A DNA stretch of 64,000 bases, from the NCBI GenBank assembly GCA_032433765.1, contig JAVIAB010000008.1, positions 45,879,106 to 45,943,105 on the forward strand. The letters run 5' to 3'. Under the pieces are notes generated by a model. That model ran no database searches. It saw only the letters and a program-made list of their open reading frames with translations, and was not told the origin of the DNA. Within the stretch, counting starts at the first letter, position 1. The number at the start of each line of letters is the position of its first letter. A program made the translations under genes and the position numbers. The DNA comes from Megaustenia siamemsis (taxonomy: Eukaryota > Mollusca > Gastropoda > Stylommatophora > Ariophantidae). This document shows positions 1-10,739 of the stretch, one piece after another.

Positions 1-265
1 CAAGCAGAATCTGTCAGTAGGTTGGTTAGATATTATACCGGATGTTGTTTTAAAGAGCAACCTCTCTTATGATTACATCTTTCAATGTTGAATAGACAGA
101 AGAATGAACAAGGTCATTAGTGGTGCCAAGCATCATCTCATGTCTCCAGCGCATTTTCTTTTCTTTTCTTCTTTTTTATTTTATTTTTTTTTTTGCAGAT
201 TTAAACATCATCTTCTGGTCAAATATTGCTGTGTCGTTTTGTTTCATTGTTTATACCTATATATT

Positions 266-350
266 AGCGGGACTTGCTGTGTCAGGGATCTGAGCACCTA
301 TGGACATGTTCGGAGTGCAATGATGGTTACCCGCAAATAACTCAATAACC
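266..350 (+). mobile_element. 3'-end scrap of an I-like LINE
   Basis: About 85 bp match the last part of the RNase H-bearing LINE seen at 4912-5577, 8036-8450 and 13335-15564. The shared text includes the stretch encoding GSEHLWTCSE and the terminal AATAACTCAATAAC tail. It is a severely 5'-truncated insertion or a remnant of one. The flanking T-rich DNA (1-265) holds nothing I recognise. Confidence 0.6.
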
Positions 351-406
351 TATATAAGCAAATTTATGTGGTATTAGTAGTAGTAGCCTCCGTCAGTCAT
401 AGCTGA

Positions 407-688
407 CTATGGATTTTTCAGCGGCACTAGAAATCTTATTTTATCTTTTCTTTCCTTTCGCCGTGTTTTCTCTTTTTCTATGAATCTGTCTGTTTCTTGT
501 TTGAGATGGACCTTTAGAGTTTGTTTCCAGAGATTGCGATCTGCAGGTATTTCCTCCCAGGCTGCAGGGTTATGTTTAGTCTTCATGTTGCGTTTACACA
601 CGTCTACAAATCGAAGTTTTGGGCGCCCTCTAATCCTTCGCCTATGTGGTATTACACAATACGAAAATGTGCACCCCTTTATAATCAA
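407..688 (-). pseudogene. LINE reverse transcriptase C-terminal tail
   Basis: The minus-strand reading frame contains GRPKLRFVDVCKRNMK followed by W-EE-PADR-LWKQ. This is the pattern of the post-RT C-terminal tail of many non-LTR retrotransposon ORF2 proteins: a basic GRPKLR box, then a conserved W and a DR-x-W motif. The frame ends with a basic, Glu/Lys/Arg-rich stretch, which is also common there. No RT catalytic core is present, so this is a 5'-truncated copy. Its clade cannot be settled from this piece. Confidence 0.7.
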
Positions 689-689
689 G

Positions 690-1092
690 AGTGAATTATA
701 TCACCCCATACCATATATTGCACTCCTTCATAATAATCAACAATGAGATATACAATATTAACTATCGACAAAATAGTGACGGTAGCTAAGTGTAAATGCG
801 ATCACTTACTGATTAAGTTGGCCCTAGCATGGGTAACACAATGGGACGAGTGTTGTTACGTTAGACTGGCTAAAGTCCAGATTCCAGTTGATTCTTTAAA
901 ATGTGGCCACGTCTGTTAATTAAGTTCCGTCCCTTCTGGTAAATAGCGAGTGCACTAGCCACTCAACAAAGGCGGTTGGTGGCACAGTTCTCAGGCGTGA
1001 CCAATTGTTTTCGAATTGACAAGTCTTCTTGGTCCACGCAGCCTTTTAAAATTGGTACCAGTTATTTACTCTTGAAAAATAGGACGGCCTGT
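690..1092. other. unassigned spacer
   Basis: I see no coherent reading frame, repeat or RNA gene here. The base composition is moderately AT-rich. Confidence 0.5.
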
Positions 1093-1112
1093 TGTGATTA
1101 TGACCACCATCG

Positions 1113-1442
1113 TCATCATCATCATATGTCATGACGGTTGGCGTAGGCGATCGTTTTCTTCCACAATCTTCTATCCACAGTGCAACGTATCAATTCTGTT
1201 GTTAACTGTTCTCCATGTCATGACTCCAAGTTATCTAGTATTTTCTCTTTTTGTCGTCCGCGATCTCTCTTTTCATGTATTGTGCCAGTTGTAACTAAAT
1301 ATTCCAACTTTCCTCTTCTCATGATGTGCCCGAAAAAAAGTTGATTGTTTCTTTCTGATGTTTCTTATGAGCTCCCTTTTAGTGTTGTCCTCTTTGAGAA
1401 TGTCCTCGCTGGTCTTTTTAGCTGTCAAGAGAACTTTCAACA
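1113..1442 (-). pseudogene. LINE-B RT C-terminal tail
   Basis: Reverse-complemented, this matches the 3' part of the LINE-B copies at 38540-38910, 41128-41475 and 55860-56190. It has the LLTAKKT-like start, an LRKEL/RRKQ stretch, an LEYLVTTG-like segment, and an end at GATCGCCTACGCC followed by a GATGAT-rich 3' tail. The frame is interrupted by several changes. The 3' end lies at the low-coordinate side, inside a CATCATCAT run. Confidence 0.65.
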
Positions 1443-1511
1443 CAGATTATGACAACATCGCCCAAAATATGAGAACGCTATTTTGAAAAATAATAACACT
1501 AAAGCCACGTT

Positions 1512-4333
1512 CGTCTAATAATGAATATTCTTTTAGTCTCTCTGTCTAATAATGGATATTCTTGTTGTCTCTCTGACTAATAATGGATATTCTTTTAGTC
1601 TCTCTGTCTAATATTGAATATTCTTTTAGTCTCTCTGACTAATAATGGATATTCTTTTAGTCTCTCTGACTAATAATGGATATTCTTTTAGTCTCTCTGT
1701 CTAATAATGAATATTCTTTTAGTCTCTTTGTCTAATAATGAATATTCTTTTAGTCTCTCTGTCTAATAATGGATATTCTTTTAGTCTCTCTGACTAATAA
1801 TGGATATTCTTTTAGTCTCTCTGTCTAATAATGGATATTCTTTTAGTCTCTCTGTCTAATAATGGATATTCTTGTTGTCTCTCTGTCTAATAATGAATAT
1901 TCTTTTAGTCTCTCTGTCTAATAATGGATATTCTTGTTGTCTCTCTGTCTAATAATGGATATTCTTTTAGTCTCTCTGTCTAATAATGGATATTCTTGTT
2001 GTTTCTCTGTCTAATAATGGATATTCTTTTAGTCTCTCTGTCTAATAATGGATATTCTTTTAGTCTCTCTGTCTAATAATGGATATTCTTGTTGTCTCTC
2101 TGACTAATAATGAATATTCTTTTAGTCTCTCTGTCTAATAATGAATATTCTTGTTGTCTCTCTGATTAATAATGAATATTCTTTTAGTCTCTTTGTCTAA
2201 TAATGAATATTCTTTTAGTCTCTCTGTCTAATAATGAATATTCTTTTAGTCTCTCTGTCTAATAATGGATATTCTTGTTGTCTCTCTGACTAATTATGGA
2301 TATTCTTTTAGTCACTCTGTCTAATAATGAATTTCTTTTAGTCTCTCTGTCTAATAATGGATATTCTTTTAGTCACTCTGTCTAATAATGAATATTCTTT
2401 TAGTCTCTCTGTCTAATAATGAATATTCTTTTAGTCTCTCTGTCTAATAATGAATATTCTTTTAGTCACTCTGTCTAATAATGAATATTCTTTTAGTCTC
2501 TCTGTCTAATAATGAATATTCTTGTTGTCTCTCTGTCTAATAATGGATATTCTTTTAGTCTCTCTGTCTAATAATGAATATTCTTGTTGTCTCTCTGTCT
2601 AATAATGAATATTCTTTTAGTCTCTCTGTCTAATAATGAACATTCTTTTAGTCTCTCTGTCTAATAATGAATATTCTTTTAGTCTCTCTGTCTAATAATG
2701 AATATTCTTTTAGTCACTCTGTCTAATAATGAATATTCTTTTAGTCTCTCTGTCTAATAATGGATATTCTTTTAGTCTCTCTGTCTAATAATGAATATTC
2801 TTGTTGTCTCTCTGTCTAATAATGAACATTCTTTTAGTCTCTCTGTCTAATAATGAATATTCTTGTTGTCTCTCTGTCTAATAATGAATATTCTTTTAGT
2901 CTCTTTGTCTAATAATGAATATTCTTTTAGTCTCTGTCTAATAATGAATATTCTTGTTGTCTCTCTGTCTAATAATGGATATTCTTTTAGTCTCTCTGTC
3001 TAATAATGAATATTCTTGTTGTCTCTCTGTCTAATAATGAACATTCTTTTAGTCTCTCTGTCTAATAATGAATATTCTTGTTGTCTCTCTGTCTAATAAT
3101 GGATATTCTTTTAGTCTCTGTCTAATAATGAATATTCTTGTTGTCTCTCTGTCTAATAATGGATATTCTTTTAGTCTCTCTGTCTAATAATGAATATTCT
3201 TGTTGTCTCTCTGTCTAATAATGGATATTCTTTTAGTCTCTGTCTAATAATGAATATTCTTGTTGTCTCTCTGCCTAATAATGAATATTCTTGTTGTCTC
3301 TCTGTCTAATAATGAATATTCTTTTAGTCTCTCTGTCTAATAATGAACATTCTTTTAGTCTCTCTGTCTAATAATGAATATTCTTTTAGTCTCTCTGTCT
3401 AATAATGAACATTCTTTTAGTCTCTCTGTCTAATAATGAATATTCTTGTTGTCTCTCTGTCTAATAATGAATATTCTTGTTGTCTCTCTGTCTAATAATG
3501 AATATTCTTTTAGTCTCTCTGTCTAATAATGAACATTCTTTTAGTCTCTCTGTCTAATAATGAATATTCTTTTAGTCTCTCTGTCTAATAATGAATATTC
3601 TTTTAGTCTCTTTGTCTAATAATGAATATTCTTTTAGTCTCTCTGTCTAATAATGAACATTCTTTTAGTCTCTTTGTCTAATAATGAATATTCTTTTAGT
3701 CTCTCTGTCTAATAATGAATATTCTTTTAGTCTCTCTGTCTAATAATGAATATTCTTTTAGTCTCTCTGTCTAATAATGAATATTCTTTTAGTCTCTCTG
3801 TCTAATAATGAATATTCTTTTAGTCACTCTGTCTAATAATGAACATTCTTTTAGTCTCTTTGTCTAATAATGAATATTCTTTTAGTCTCTCTGTCTAATA
3901 ATGAATATTCTTTTAGTCTCTCTGTCTAATAATGAATATTCTTTTAGTCACTCTGTCTAATAATGAATATTCTTTTAGTCTCTCTGTCTAAAAATGAATA
4001 TTCTTGTTGTCTCTCTGTCTAATAATGAACATTCTTTTAGTCTCTTTGTCTAATAATGAATATTCTTTTAGTCTCTCTGTCTAATAATGAATATTCTTGT
4101 TGTCTCTCTGTCTAATAATGAACATTCTTTTAGTCTCTTTGTCTAATAATGAATATTCTTGTTGTCTCTCTGTCTAATAATGAATATTCTTGTTGTCTCT
4201 CTGTCTAATAATGAACATTCTTTTAGTCTCTTTGTCTAATAATGAATATTCTTTTAGTCTCTTTGTCTAATAATGAATATTCTTTTAGTCTCTCTGTCTA
4301 ATAATGAATATTCGTTTAGTCTTCTCTGTCTAG
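1512..4333. repeat. 31-bp minisatellite, about 90 units
   Basis: The array repeats a 31-bp unit built on TCTAATAATGAATATTC. The unit comes in two main versions after that core: CTTTTAGTCTCTCTG and CTTGTTGTCTCTCTG. Point variants (GGATATTC, GAACATTC, GACTAAT, GTCACTC) are distributed in local runs. A few units are shortened by 2 bp (TCTCTGTC instead of TCTCTCTGTC). No open frame of note runs through it. Confidence 0.95.
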
Positions 4334-4335
4334 TA

Positions 4336-4911
4336 AATAAAACTCGTTTACTGGCGTAGTGTGAGTTGGAGAGGCTGAGGGACGGTTGCTTCGAGAGCAA
4401 AATTTCGAAATAAGAAAGTGTTCATGATAAATAAATAAAATGGGGCGCAGTATTTGCCTGCCACGTACGCTTCGAGCTTTGTGTCGGAGTCCTGTCTTAT
4501 ATCCGTTAGTATGTAACAAACACACCGAGTCTAAATCTACACAATAAGCTGACTTTGCTCGCACATAACCTAAACATTTAGTGTTTCAATCAGACAATCA
4601 ACAGGCTGAAGAATAGCGGGTGGTCTAATCGAGAACTTTTCAATTTTCAAACCATCGGATGTCATTGCATTCCACAGCCTCGCAGGATCACTGGAACCGT
4701 GTCTACGCGGCACACAGCATTTGTGTCGGAGCGACACTTACTGGGGATCACAGAGAGCCCATTACTACACCGAACTAGTAGGATATGTCTGTTCTCGTGA
4801 GGGAAAGATTGGTCAGTATATATACCTATCTATAAATATACATATAAATATCATCTTCCTAGTTCATCTGCTCAACTAAATTTATATATATATATATACC
4901 ATCTATACAGT
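4336..4911. other. unassigned spacer
   Basis: I recognise no gene or known repeat here. A TATA-rich stretch lies at about 4815-4905, just before the LINE fragment. Confidence 0.5.
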
Positions 4912-5577
4912 CATCTATACAGATGGATCTGTAATACGACACTAAAGAAGTGCATGGGCATTGCAGCATGCTCGGCAGGCAGAGTAGTCAAAGAAGACAG
5001 TGGTGCATACGTCATGACCACGAGTAGCATGACAATGGAGGTGATGGCAGTGACCAAGGCATTCAAATGGTTAGAGTCACAAGACTACACCCACGCATGT
5101 ATACTGAGTGATTCGATGAGCATGATAAAAAAAAGTGGAGGCGGGCTCTGTACGCATGCAATGGTTGGAATCATTGCACATGTCAATAATGCGTAAGGTC
5201 ACCTTTGTCTATGTCCCTGGACATGCGGGTGTACGGGGAAATGAAAGAGCGGATAGGTTGGCTAGCTGCACTGTCGTTGAAGACGGTCAATGGATCGGGT
5301 GGACGTCATCAATACCCTCTGAGATGTGGGAAAGGCACAGGACTTTGACAACCATGAGTCCACGTCACTCCTTTGGATGAAAGAGATGGGAGTTAAGATG
5401 GGCACAGCCAGAAACGAGAAACTTAGTGGGCGTATAAGAAGACTTATCAAACCAACACAGAACTGTAGTCGTCAGTCGCTGGACACTGCTGAGGGACTTG
5501 CTGAGGAGGGGATCTGAGCACCTATGGACATGTTCGGAGTGCAATGATGATGGTCCTCAAATAATTCAATAACTCAA
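4912..5577 (+). pseudogene. I-like LINE fragment: RNase H domain and 3' end
   Basis: Frames at 4954-5196 and 5135-5380 encode parts of a C-terminal RNase H domain. Visible pieces are the MTMEVMAVTKAF segment carrying the catalytic Glu, ILSDSMSMI carrying the catalytic Asp, and the C-terminal GHAGVRGNERADRLA segment with the final His and Asp. The two frames are out of register, so the copy is frameshifted. A third frame (5326-5517) continues the post-RNase H tail. The copy ends at CAAATAATTCAATAACTC. RT is absent, so the insertion is 5'-truncated at the start of RNase H. Elements with RNase H after RT belong to the I group of LINEs; the exact clade is an inference. Confidence 0.85.
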
Positions 5578-5808
5578 TTTATATATTTGCTTATTTGCCT
5601 CCAATGTACTTACTGTCCATCCATACACCGACCGACCTACCTAATTAATTACCCATTTACATTTAATTTTAATGCCCGATTAAATGGCTATTCCATTCAT
5701 TATAGATCAGTCTATCTCTCTATCCATCCAGTAATGTGGATTATTATTTTTATTTCTATCCTCCCACCTATCGCTCTCTCCTTATTCACTCATGTGTCTA
5801 TTTGTCTA

Positions 5809-5918
5809 GCACACACACACGCACACACACACACACGCACACACGCACGCACGCACGCACGCACACACGCACACACACACGCACGCACGCACGCACACAC
5901 GCACACACACACACACAT
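5809..5918. repeat. CA/CGCA microsatellite
   Basis: A run of ACACAC mixed with ACGCACGC blocks. The long plus-strand open frames over it are products of the repeat, not genes. Confidence 0.95.
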
Positions 5919-6159
5919 ATATAACTTTAAACAAAATCAGTTCTTAATCAATTTTTAATGCAAACAAAAATGTGTCCAGTGATATTTTATTACAAGCTTG
6001 GTAAATACTCCCTCTCATGGCAGAACGCAGTTATCACTTTAAGCACACAGATATATACACTCATATATACATATATATATACATATTACATTGGTTAGAA
6101 AAATACATTGGTCTGTTCGAAATAGGTAAATAGAGATTGTTGATCAAGAAACTAATATA

Positions 6160-6200
6160 TAGGTAGGTGCACTTACCAAACGCTGATCAAGAAAGAATAA
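6160..6200. repeat. left part of a ~45-bp repeat array
   Basis: Contains GCACTTACCAAACGCTGATC, which recurs at 7207. It is the outer unit of an array that resumes at 7207-7345 after about 1 kb of unrelated sequence. Confidence 0.7.
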
Positions 6201-7206
6201 TTAGGTGAGTGGGAGGGAGCCAGTGATGGGGTGTGATAAACACTCCAAGGTATGGTAACAGCTTTACAAGGAAGGAACACGACACAATACTGACGTTTCG
6301 GCCTGTGGCCTTCTTCGGAATACAAGGATAACGACAACAAACAAAGAAGCACAATTATCTGTAACTACATGTTAGATGATCAGGTGAAGGGAGAGGTGGA
6401 CAGAGAAGAAGAGAAGAAAGTAGGATGTTGAAATAAGAAAGGAGGCTACATTATGGGAGGTAGGATGAGTGTCGAGATGTGTAAAATAGAAAGATTACAA
6501 AAATGAGGAAGAGCTAGAGATGTCAATAGTAAAAAGTGAATAATGTATCGTAAAACGGATATGAAAATCACTTAGCTCAAACAACTTGTCTGTCCGCCGT
6601 GAAGGAATTCGAGTGAATGACTGAATTTGTGGCATTACCCGGAGAGCATCACGTGACAGAAGCACGCGTGGAAAAGATAGGCAGAGGTCTTGGGATAACC
6701 ACTATGAGAGGAGGAGGGGGGAGTTATTGGGGGGGGGGAGGAGAAGAAATGACGGGTCAGCCAGACTAGTGTGTAAACACAGGTCGAGAGCCAGAGGAAA
6801 TAAATAGACACCAAAACAATAGCCTAGGTAAGGCATGTCTGCTTGCAGACAAAGAGCTCAAAGGAGGGGAAGAAGGAGAAGATAAGTGTCCCCATAAATA
6901 TACTAGGACCATACAGGGGGGTAATCCAAAACCAGAGGAATCGAAGAAGGGTGAAACAAAAGACAAGGGAGTAAACTGGGAGATTAGCATGAGAGATAGT
7001 CTATGGGTGAGCTAAAAATGGATGAATAGAGAGGTAGGGAGAAGGAGGAAATAATAACCAGAGGAAGAGATATGGAGATGAAGCATAAGAAAACAGGTAT
7101 AAGTAAAGTGGGTAGGGAGAAGGCCGGTAGAAGTAGAGTGATGAAGGGGTAGTGCGCAGGAAGTTTGTACATAGAGAGATAGAGAAGTATCATAGGGGGA
7201 GATAGG
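6201..7206. other. ~1-kb unassigned block inside a split repeat array
   Basis: This block separates two halves of a ~45-bp array. It is GA-rich on the plus strand, with no credible protein frame; the minus-strand frames are low-complexity Ser/Leu/Pro. Near its left end (6292-6319) it carries a GAAAC-type hairpin motif, noted separately. It could be a non-autonomous insertion, but I find no clear target duplication apart from the repeat units themselves. Confidence 0.45.
6292..6319 (-). ncRNA. possible hammerhead-ribozyme-like core (weak)
   Basis: On the minus strand the order is CCGAAGA, then GGCC-ACA-GGCC (a 4-bp stem), then GAAAC and GTC. That resembles the hammerhead core (CUGANGA, stem II, GAAA, NUH) found in Penelope-like elements. 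One core base differs (C for U at the second position). I could not find the complementary strand for stem I, so activity is doubtful. Confidence 0.25.
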
Positions 7207-7345
7207 AGCACTTACCAAACGCTGATCAAGAAACTAATGTTAGATGTACTTACCAAACACTGATTGAGAAACTAATAGATAGGTGTACTTACCAAACACT
7301 AATCAAACAACTAATAGATAGGTGCACATACCTAACATTGATCAA
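7207..7345. repeat. right part of the ~45-bp repeat array
   Basis: About three and a half degenerate units of CTTACCAAACACTGATC plus AAGAAACTAATAGATAGGTG. The first unit repeats the text at 6160-6196 almost exactly. Confidence 0.8.
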
Positions 7346-7888
7346 TAAACTTTTTTCAGAATATTCTTCTTAATGGGTTTGTTGACTCCTCCACTACACA
7401 GCATTTCTAGACACAAACGGTTCTCAGTGCGACAAGCAAGGCACCAAAGAGAGGTCCCAGTCGCAGTGCGAAAGAGCTACCCATAAGGCATTTCTTCTAG
7501 AGAAAGAGCTGAAAGGAGATCAATTTCAAAAAGCATCCCACTGCGTGTATGTCGTTTCTCTCTCATTTTCTGGTATTTATATTATTAAAATCATGGACAA
7601 CACTGTCATCATCACGATCATCATCATCCATCTTGACAATTGGCGGCCATTACATTTTCAGTTTATCATCTAAGTCTCTATTTTCTTATTAGTTTTTGTT
7701 GTTGTTGAAACGATTCCTGGTATATTTGTTGTGATATATGTGTTGTGTTTGTTAACTATTCTCCCTATGTTCATGCTGTGCTTGTTAACCATTCCTGTAT
7801 TTTCATTTTTCATGTGCCTGTTAATCTTTCCCCCCGTATTTTCGATGTGTTATATGTGTTTGCCAACCATTCCCTCATATTCAAGCAC
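7346..7888. other. unassigned, ending in a degenerate TTGTTAACCATTCC repeat
   Basis: The first 380 bp show nothing. From about 7731 a T-rich degenerate repeat built on TTGTTAACCATTCC and TATTTTCAT runs to 7880 and resumes after 8450. The LINE pieces between were therefore inserted into it. Confidence 0.55.
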
Positions 7889-8030
7889 ACTAAATCGACC
7901 GACACCAGTGCGTTCTCTAGGTCCTTCTCCCTTCTTGTTGGTTATGGCATTACCACACTGATTGTCTCTAGTATTAAAGTCTCCGCAGAAAATGACGTTC
8001 TCCTTTTAGAATGTGAAGAGATTCTGCCAT
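7889..8030 (-). pseudogene. LINE apurinic-type endonuclease fragment
   Basis: On the minus strand, around 7950-8000, the frame reads IFCGDFNTRDNQCGN. GDFN is the conserved motif of the endonuclease/exonuclease/phosphatase domain that non-LTR retrotransposons use to nick target DNA; its Asp and Asn are active-site residues. Only about 45 codons remain. The fragment abuts a plus-strand RNase H fragment of the I-like LINE. The two probably come from one insertion whose 5' part was inverted. Confidence 0.65.
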
Positions 8031-8035
8031 CGTAA

Positions 8036-8450
8036 TTGGGTAGAGTCATTGCAGAAGTCACACATACATAAGGTCAAATTTGTCTACGTCCCTGGACATG
8101 CGGGAGTAATGAGAAATGAAAGAGCAGACAAGTTAGCTAGCTGCGCTGTCGTTGAAGACGGTCAACCAATGGATCGGTCTGACATCATCAATGCCCTCCG
8201 AGATGTGGGAAAGGCTCAGGACTTTGACAACCATGAGTCCACGTCACTCCTTTGGACGAAAGAGATGGGAGTTAAGATGGGCACAGCCAGAAACGAGAAA
8301 CTTAGTGGGGGTGTAAGAAGACTTATCAACCATCACAGAACTGGAGTCGTCAGTCGCTGGACGCTGAGGGACTTGGTGAGGAGGGGATCTGAGCACCTAT
8401 GGACATGTTCGGAGCGCAATGATGATGACCCGCAAATAATTCAATAACTC
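8036..8450 (+). pseudogene. I-like LINE fragment: RNase H C-terminus and 3' end
   Basis: A single open frame (8013-8447) encodes the end of RNase H (VYVPGHAGV then NERADKLASC, with the last catalytic Asp region) and the family's tail: MDRSDIINALRDVGKAQ, VRRLINHHRTGVVSRWTLRDL, GSEHLWTCSE. It stops at the family's usual end, CAAATAATTCAATAACTC. The upstream 23 bp of the frame belong to the inverted endonuclease junction, not to the gene. Confidence 0.85.
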
Positions 8451-8675
8451 CCTCGTATTTTCATTGTATGTGTTTGTTAACCATCCCCTCCCCCCCCCCT
8501 TTTTTTGTATGTTTAATATGTTAACTATTTCCAAAAATATAAATTTAGTTATATAAGTGTTACTATCTTCTACTTTTCCTCTGATGCTTGAAGTTGAAGA
8601 ACTGTTGGGGAAATATCAAGCTCTTTTCTTCCTCGTATGACAAGCCATTGCCTTTCTTCCTCTTCTTTTTTTTTG

Positions 8676-8740
8676 ATGATCACCTAAGCCAGCAGGCACG
8701 CCACTTGATGTTGATGATGTTCCACTCCCATCATTTGACC
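8676..8740 (+). mobile_element. LINE-B 3' tail scrap
   Basis: GATGATCACCTAAGCCAGCA and the following CACTTGATGTTGATGATG match the extreme 3' end of LINE-B (38868-38912). Only the terminal ~65 bp are present, preceded by an oligo(T) run. Confidence 0.6.
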
Positions 8741-9034
8741 TCAAATATGAAGATGCTGTTTCCACTTGAAGACAACAATACACATTTGCTTTGTTGCTTA
8801 CCATGTGATATATTTAGAACGTCCTCATTATTTTAGCATGCCATAGAATTTTCAATATTCTCAAGTAAAACCGCATTTCTGTGGCGTCCATTAAAGATCA
8901 GTCTATCTCTCTATCCATCCAGTAATTCTCCCATCTATCTCTCTCTCTCTCTCTCTCTCTCCTTATTCACTCGTCTGTCTATTTGTCCATTAAAAAGACA
9001 CACACATATATATATATATATGTACATACATACT

Positions 9035-9921
9035 GGGAGCCGCGATAGCTCAGTGGTTAGTGAACTGGGGAGCCGCTCTAGCTCAGTGGTTAGTGAACTG
9101 GGGAGCCGCTCTAGCTCAGTGGTTAGTGAACTGGGGAGCCGCTCTAGCTCAGTGGTTAGTGAACTGGGGAGCCGCTCTAGCTCAGTGGTTAGTGAACTGG
9201 GGAGCCGCTCTAGCTCAGTCGTTAGTGAACTGGGGAGCCGCTCTAGCTCAGTGGTTAGTGAACTGGGGAGCCGCTCTAGCTCAGTGGTTAGTGAACTGGG
9301 GAGCCGCTCTAGCTCAGTGGTTAGTGAACTGGGGAGCCGCTCTAGCTCAGTGGTTAGTGAACTGGGGAGCCGCTCTAGCTCAGTGGTTAGTGAACTGGGG
9401 AGCCGCTCTAGCTCAGTCGTTAGTGAACTGGGGAGCCGCTCTAGCTCAGTGGTTAGTGAACTGGGGAGCCGCTCTAGCTCAGTCGTTAGTGAACTGGGGA
9501 GCCGCTCTAGCTCAGTCGTTAGTGAACTGGGGAGCCGCTCTAGCTCAGTGGTTAGTGAACTGGGGAGCCGCTCTAGCTCAGTGGTTAGTGAACTGGGGAG
9601 CCGCTCTAGCTCAGTGGTTAGTGAACTGGGGAGCCGCTCTAGCTCAGTGGTTAGTGAACTGGGGAGCCGCTCTAGCTCAGTGGTTAGTGAACTGGACTAC
9701 AAAGGACGAGAAGTCGGGTTCGGTCCCAATCGACAGCTTCCGGTTCACCCAGCCTTTAATGAGTACTGGATTTTTTTCTGGGAAAGTAAAGCGGCACAGG
9801 CGTTATACCGACTACATTACCCCAAAAATCATGTGCCGAAGGTCTGTAAAATTTATGGTCAACAACACGATATTCCCTATACGCCACTTGGCATGACGGA
9901 GGTACTTTACTTTTTACTTAA
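9035..9921 (+). mobile_element. tRNA-derived SINE (SINE-1) with amplified 5' head
   Basis: The last head unit (from 9664) plus downstream sequence form a complete SINE-1. It has a tRNA-like head with A box TAGCTCAGTGG and B box GGTTCGGTCC, a body containing CTGGGAAAGTAAAGCGGCAC, and a 3' end at ACTTGGCATGACGGAGGTAC then TTTACTTTTTACTTA. A 9-bp direct repeat, ATACATACT, lies at 9026-9034 and 9922-9930. That places the whole 33-bp array inside the inserted element. Other copies are at 29124-29382, 39290-39808 and 47848-48107. SINEs are transcribed by RNA polymerase III and moved by a partner LINE. Confidence 0.85.
9037..9696 (+). repeat. 20 tandem copies of a 33-bp SINE A-box unit
   Basis: The unit GGAGCCGCTCTAGCTCAGTG (start shown) recurs at exact 33-bp spacing: 19 intervals from 9037 to 9664, hence 20 units. 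The first unit has GCGAT where the others have GCTCT. Several units carry CAGTCG for CAGTGG. Because 33 is a multiple of three and the unit lacks stops, long open frames appear in two phases; they are not genes. Confidence 0.95.
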
Positions 9922-10202
9922 ATACATACTAGCATTATATAACGAGATCTCAATTCTATTTTCATTTCTCTTGAAAACGATTACACAGAATGTACTAAAT
10001 TTCATGTTTGATTGAGCATGTTTCAATTCTAATTTAATTTACCAAAAATTAAAACATTTTTTTAAAAATGAAGACAAAGTTATATCTTCAAAAAATATAT
10101 TCTTTCATTCATTTGGTATCGCCTTCACGCTGAAATTTCATTACCATGCAGCTCCATTTACTATGTGGCTTGTCTTGATCTCATTTCAGCTAAAGATTTA
10201 AG

Positions 10203-10738
10203 ATCTATAGTTCTCTGTGTCTTGATAGTTCACGTTGTCATATGTTCACATTGTAATCTATAGTTGTCAGTGTCTTGATAGTTCACGATGCATATGTTCA
10301 CATTGTAATCTATAGTTGTCTGTGCCTTGATAGTTCACGTTGTCATAGGTTCACATTGCCATCTATAGTTGGCTGTGTCTTGATAGTTCACGTTGTCATA
10401 GGTTCACATTGTAATCTATAGTTGTCTGTGTCTTGAAAGTTCACTTTGTCATAGGTTCACATTGTAATCTATAGTTGTCTGTGTCTTGATAGTTCACGTT
10501 GTCATATGTTCACATTATAATCTATAGTTGTCTGTGTCTTGATAGTTCACGTTGTCATATGTTCACATTGTAATCTATAGTTGTCTGTGTCTTGATAGTT
10601 CACGTTGTCATACATTCACATTGTAATCTATAGTTGTCTGTGTCTTGATAGTTCACGTTGTCATAGGTTCACATTGTAATCTATAGTTGTCTGTGTCTTG
10701 ATAGTTCACGTTGTCATAGGTTCACATTGCCATCTATA
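10203..10738. repeat. 53-bp minisatellite, about 10 units
   Basis: Units follow CTATAGTTGTCTGTGTCTTG, then ATAGTTCACGTTGTCATA, then a GTTCACATTGTAAT segment. Variation is mainly CATAGG/CATATG and TAAT/CCAT. Confidence 0.92.
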
Positions 10739-10739
10739 G

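Noticed and set aside
5587..5958. Thr/His/Arg-rich 123-codon protein
   Set aside because: It is a translation of a CA/CGCA microsatellite.
9020..10015. 331- and 278-codon repetitive open frames
   Set aside because: They are two phases of the same 33-bp SINE-head repeat. The protein repeat is a by-product of unit length.
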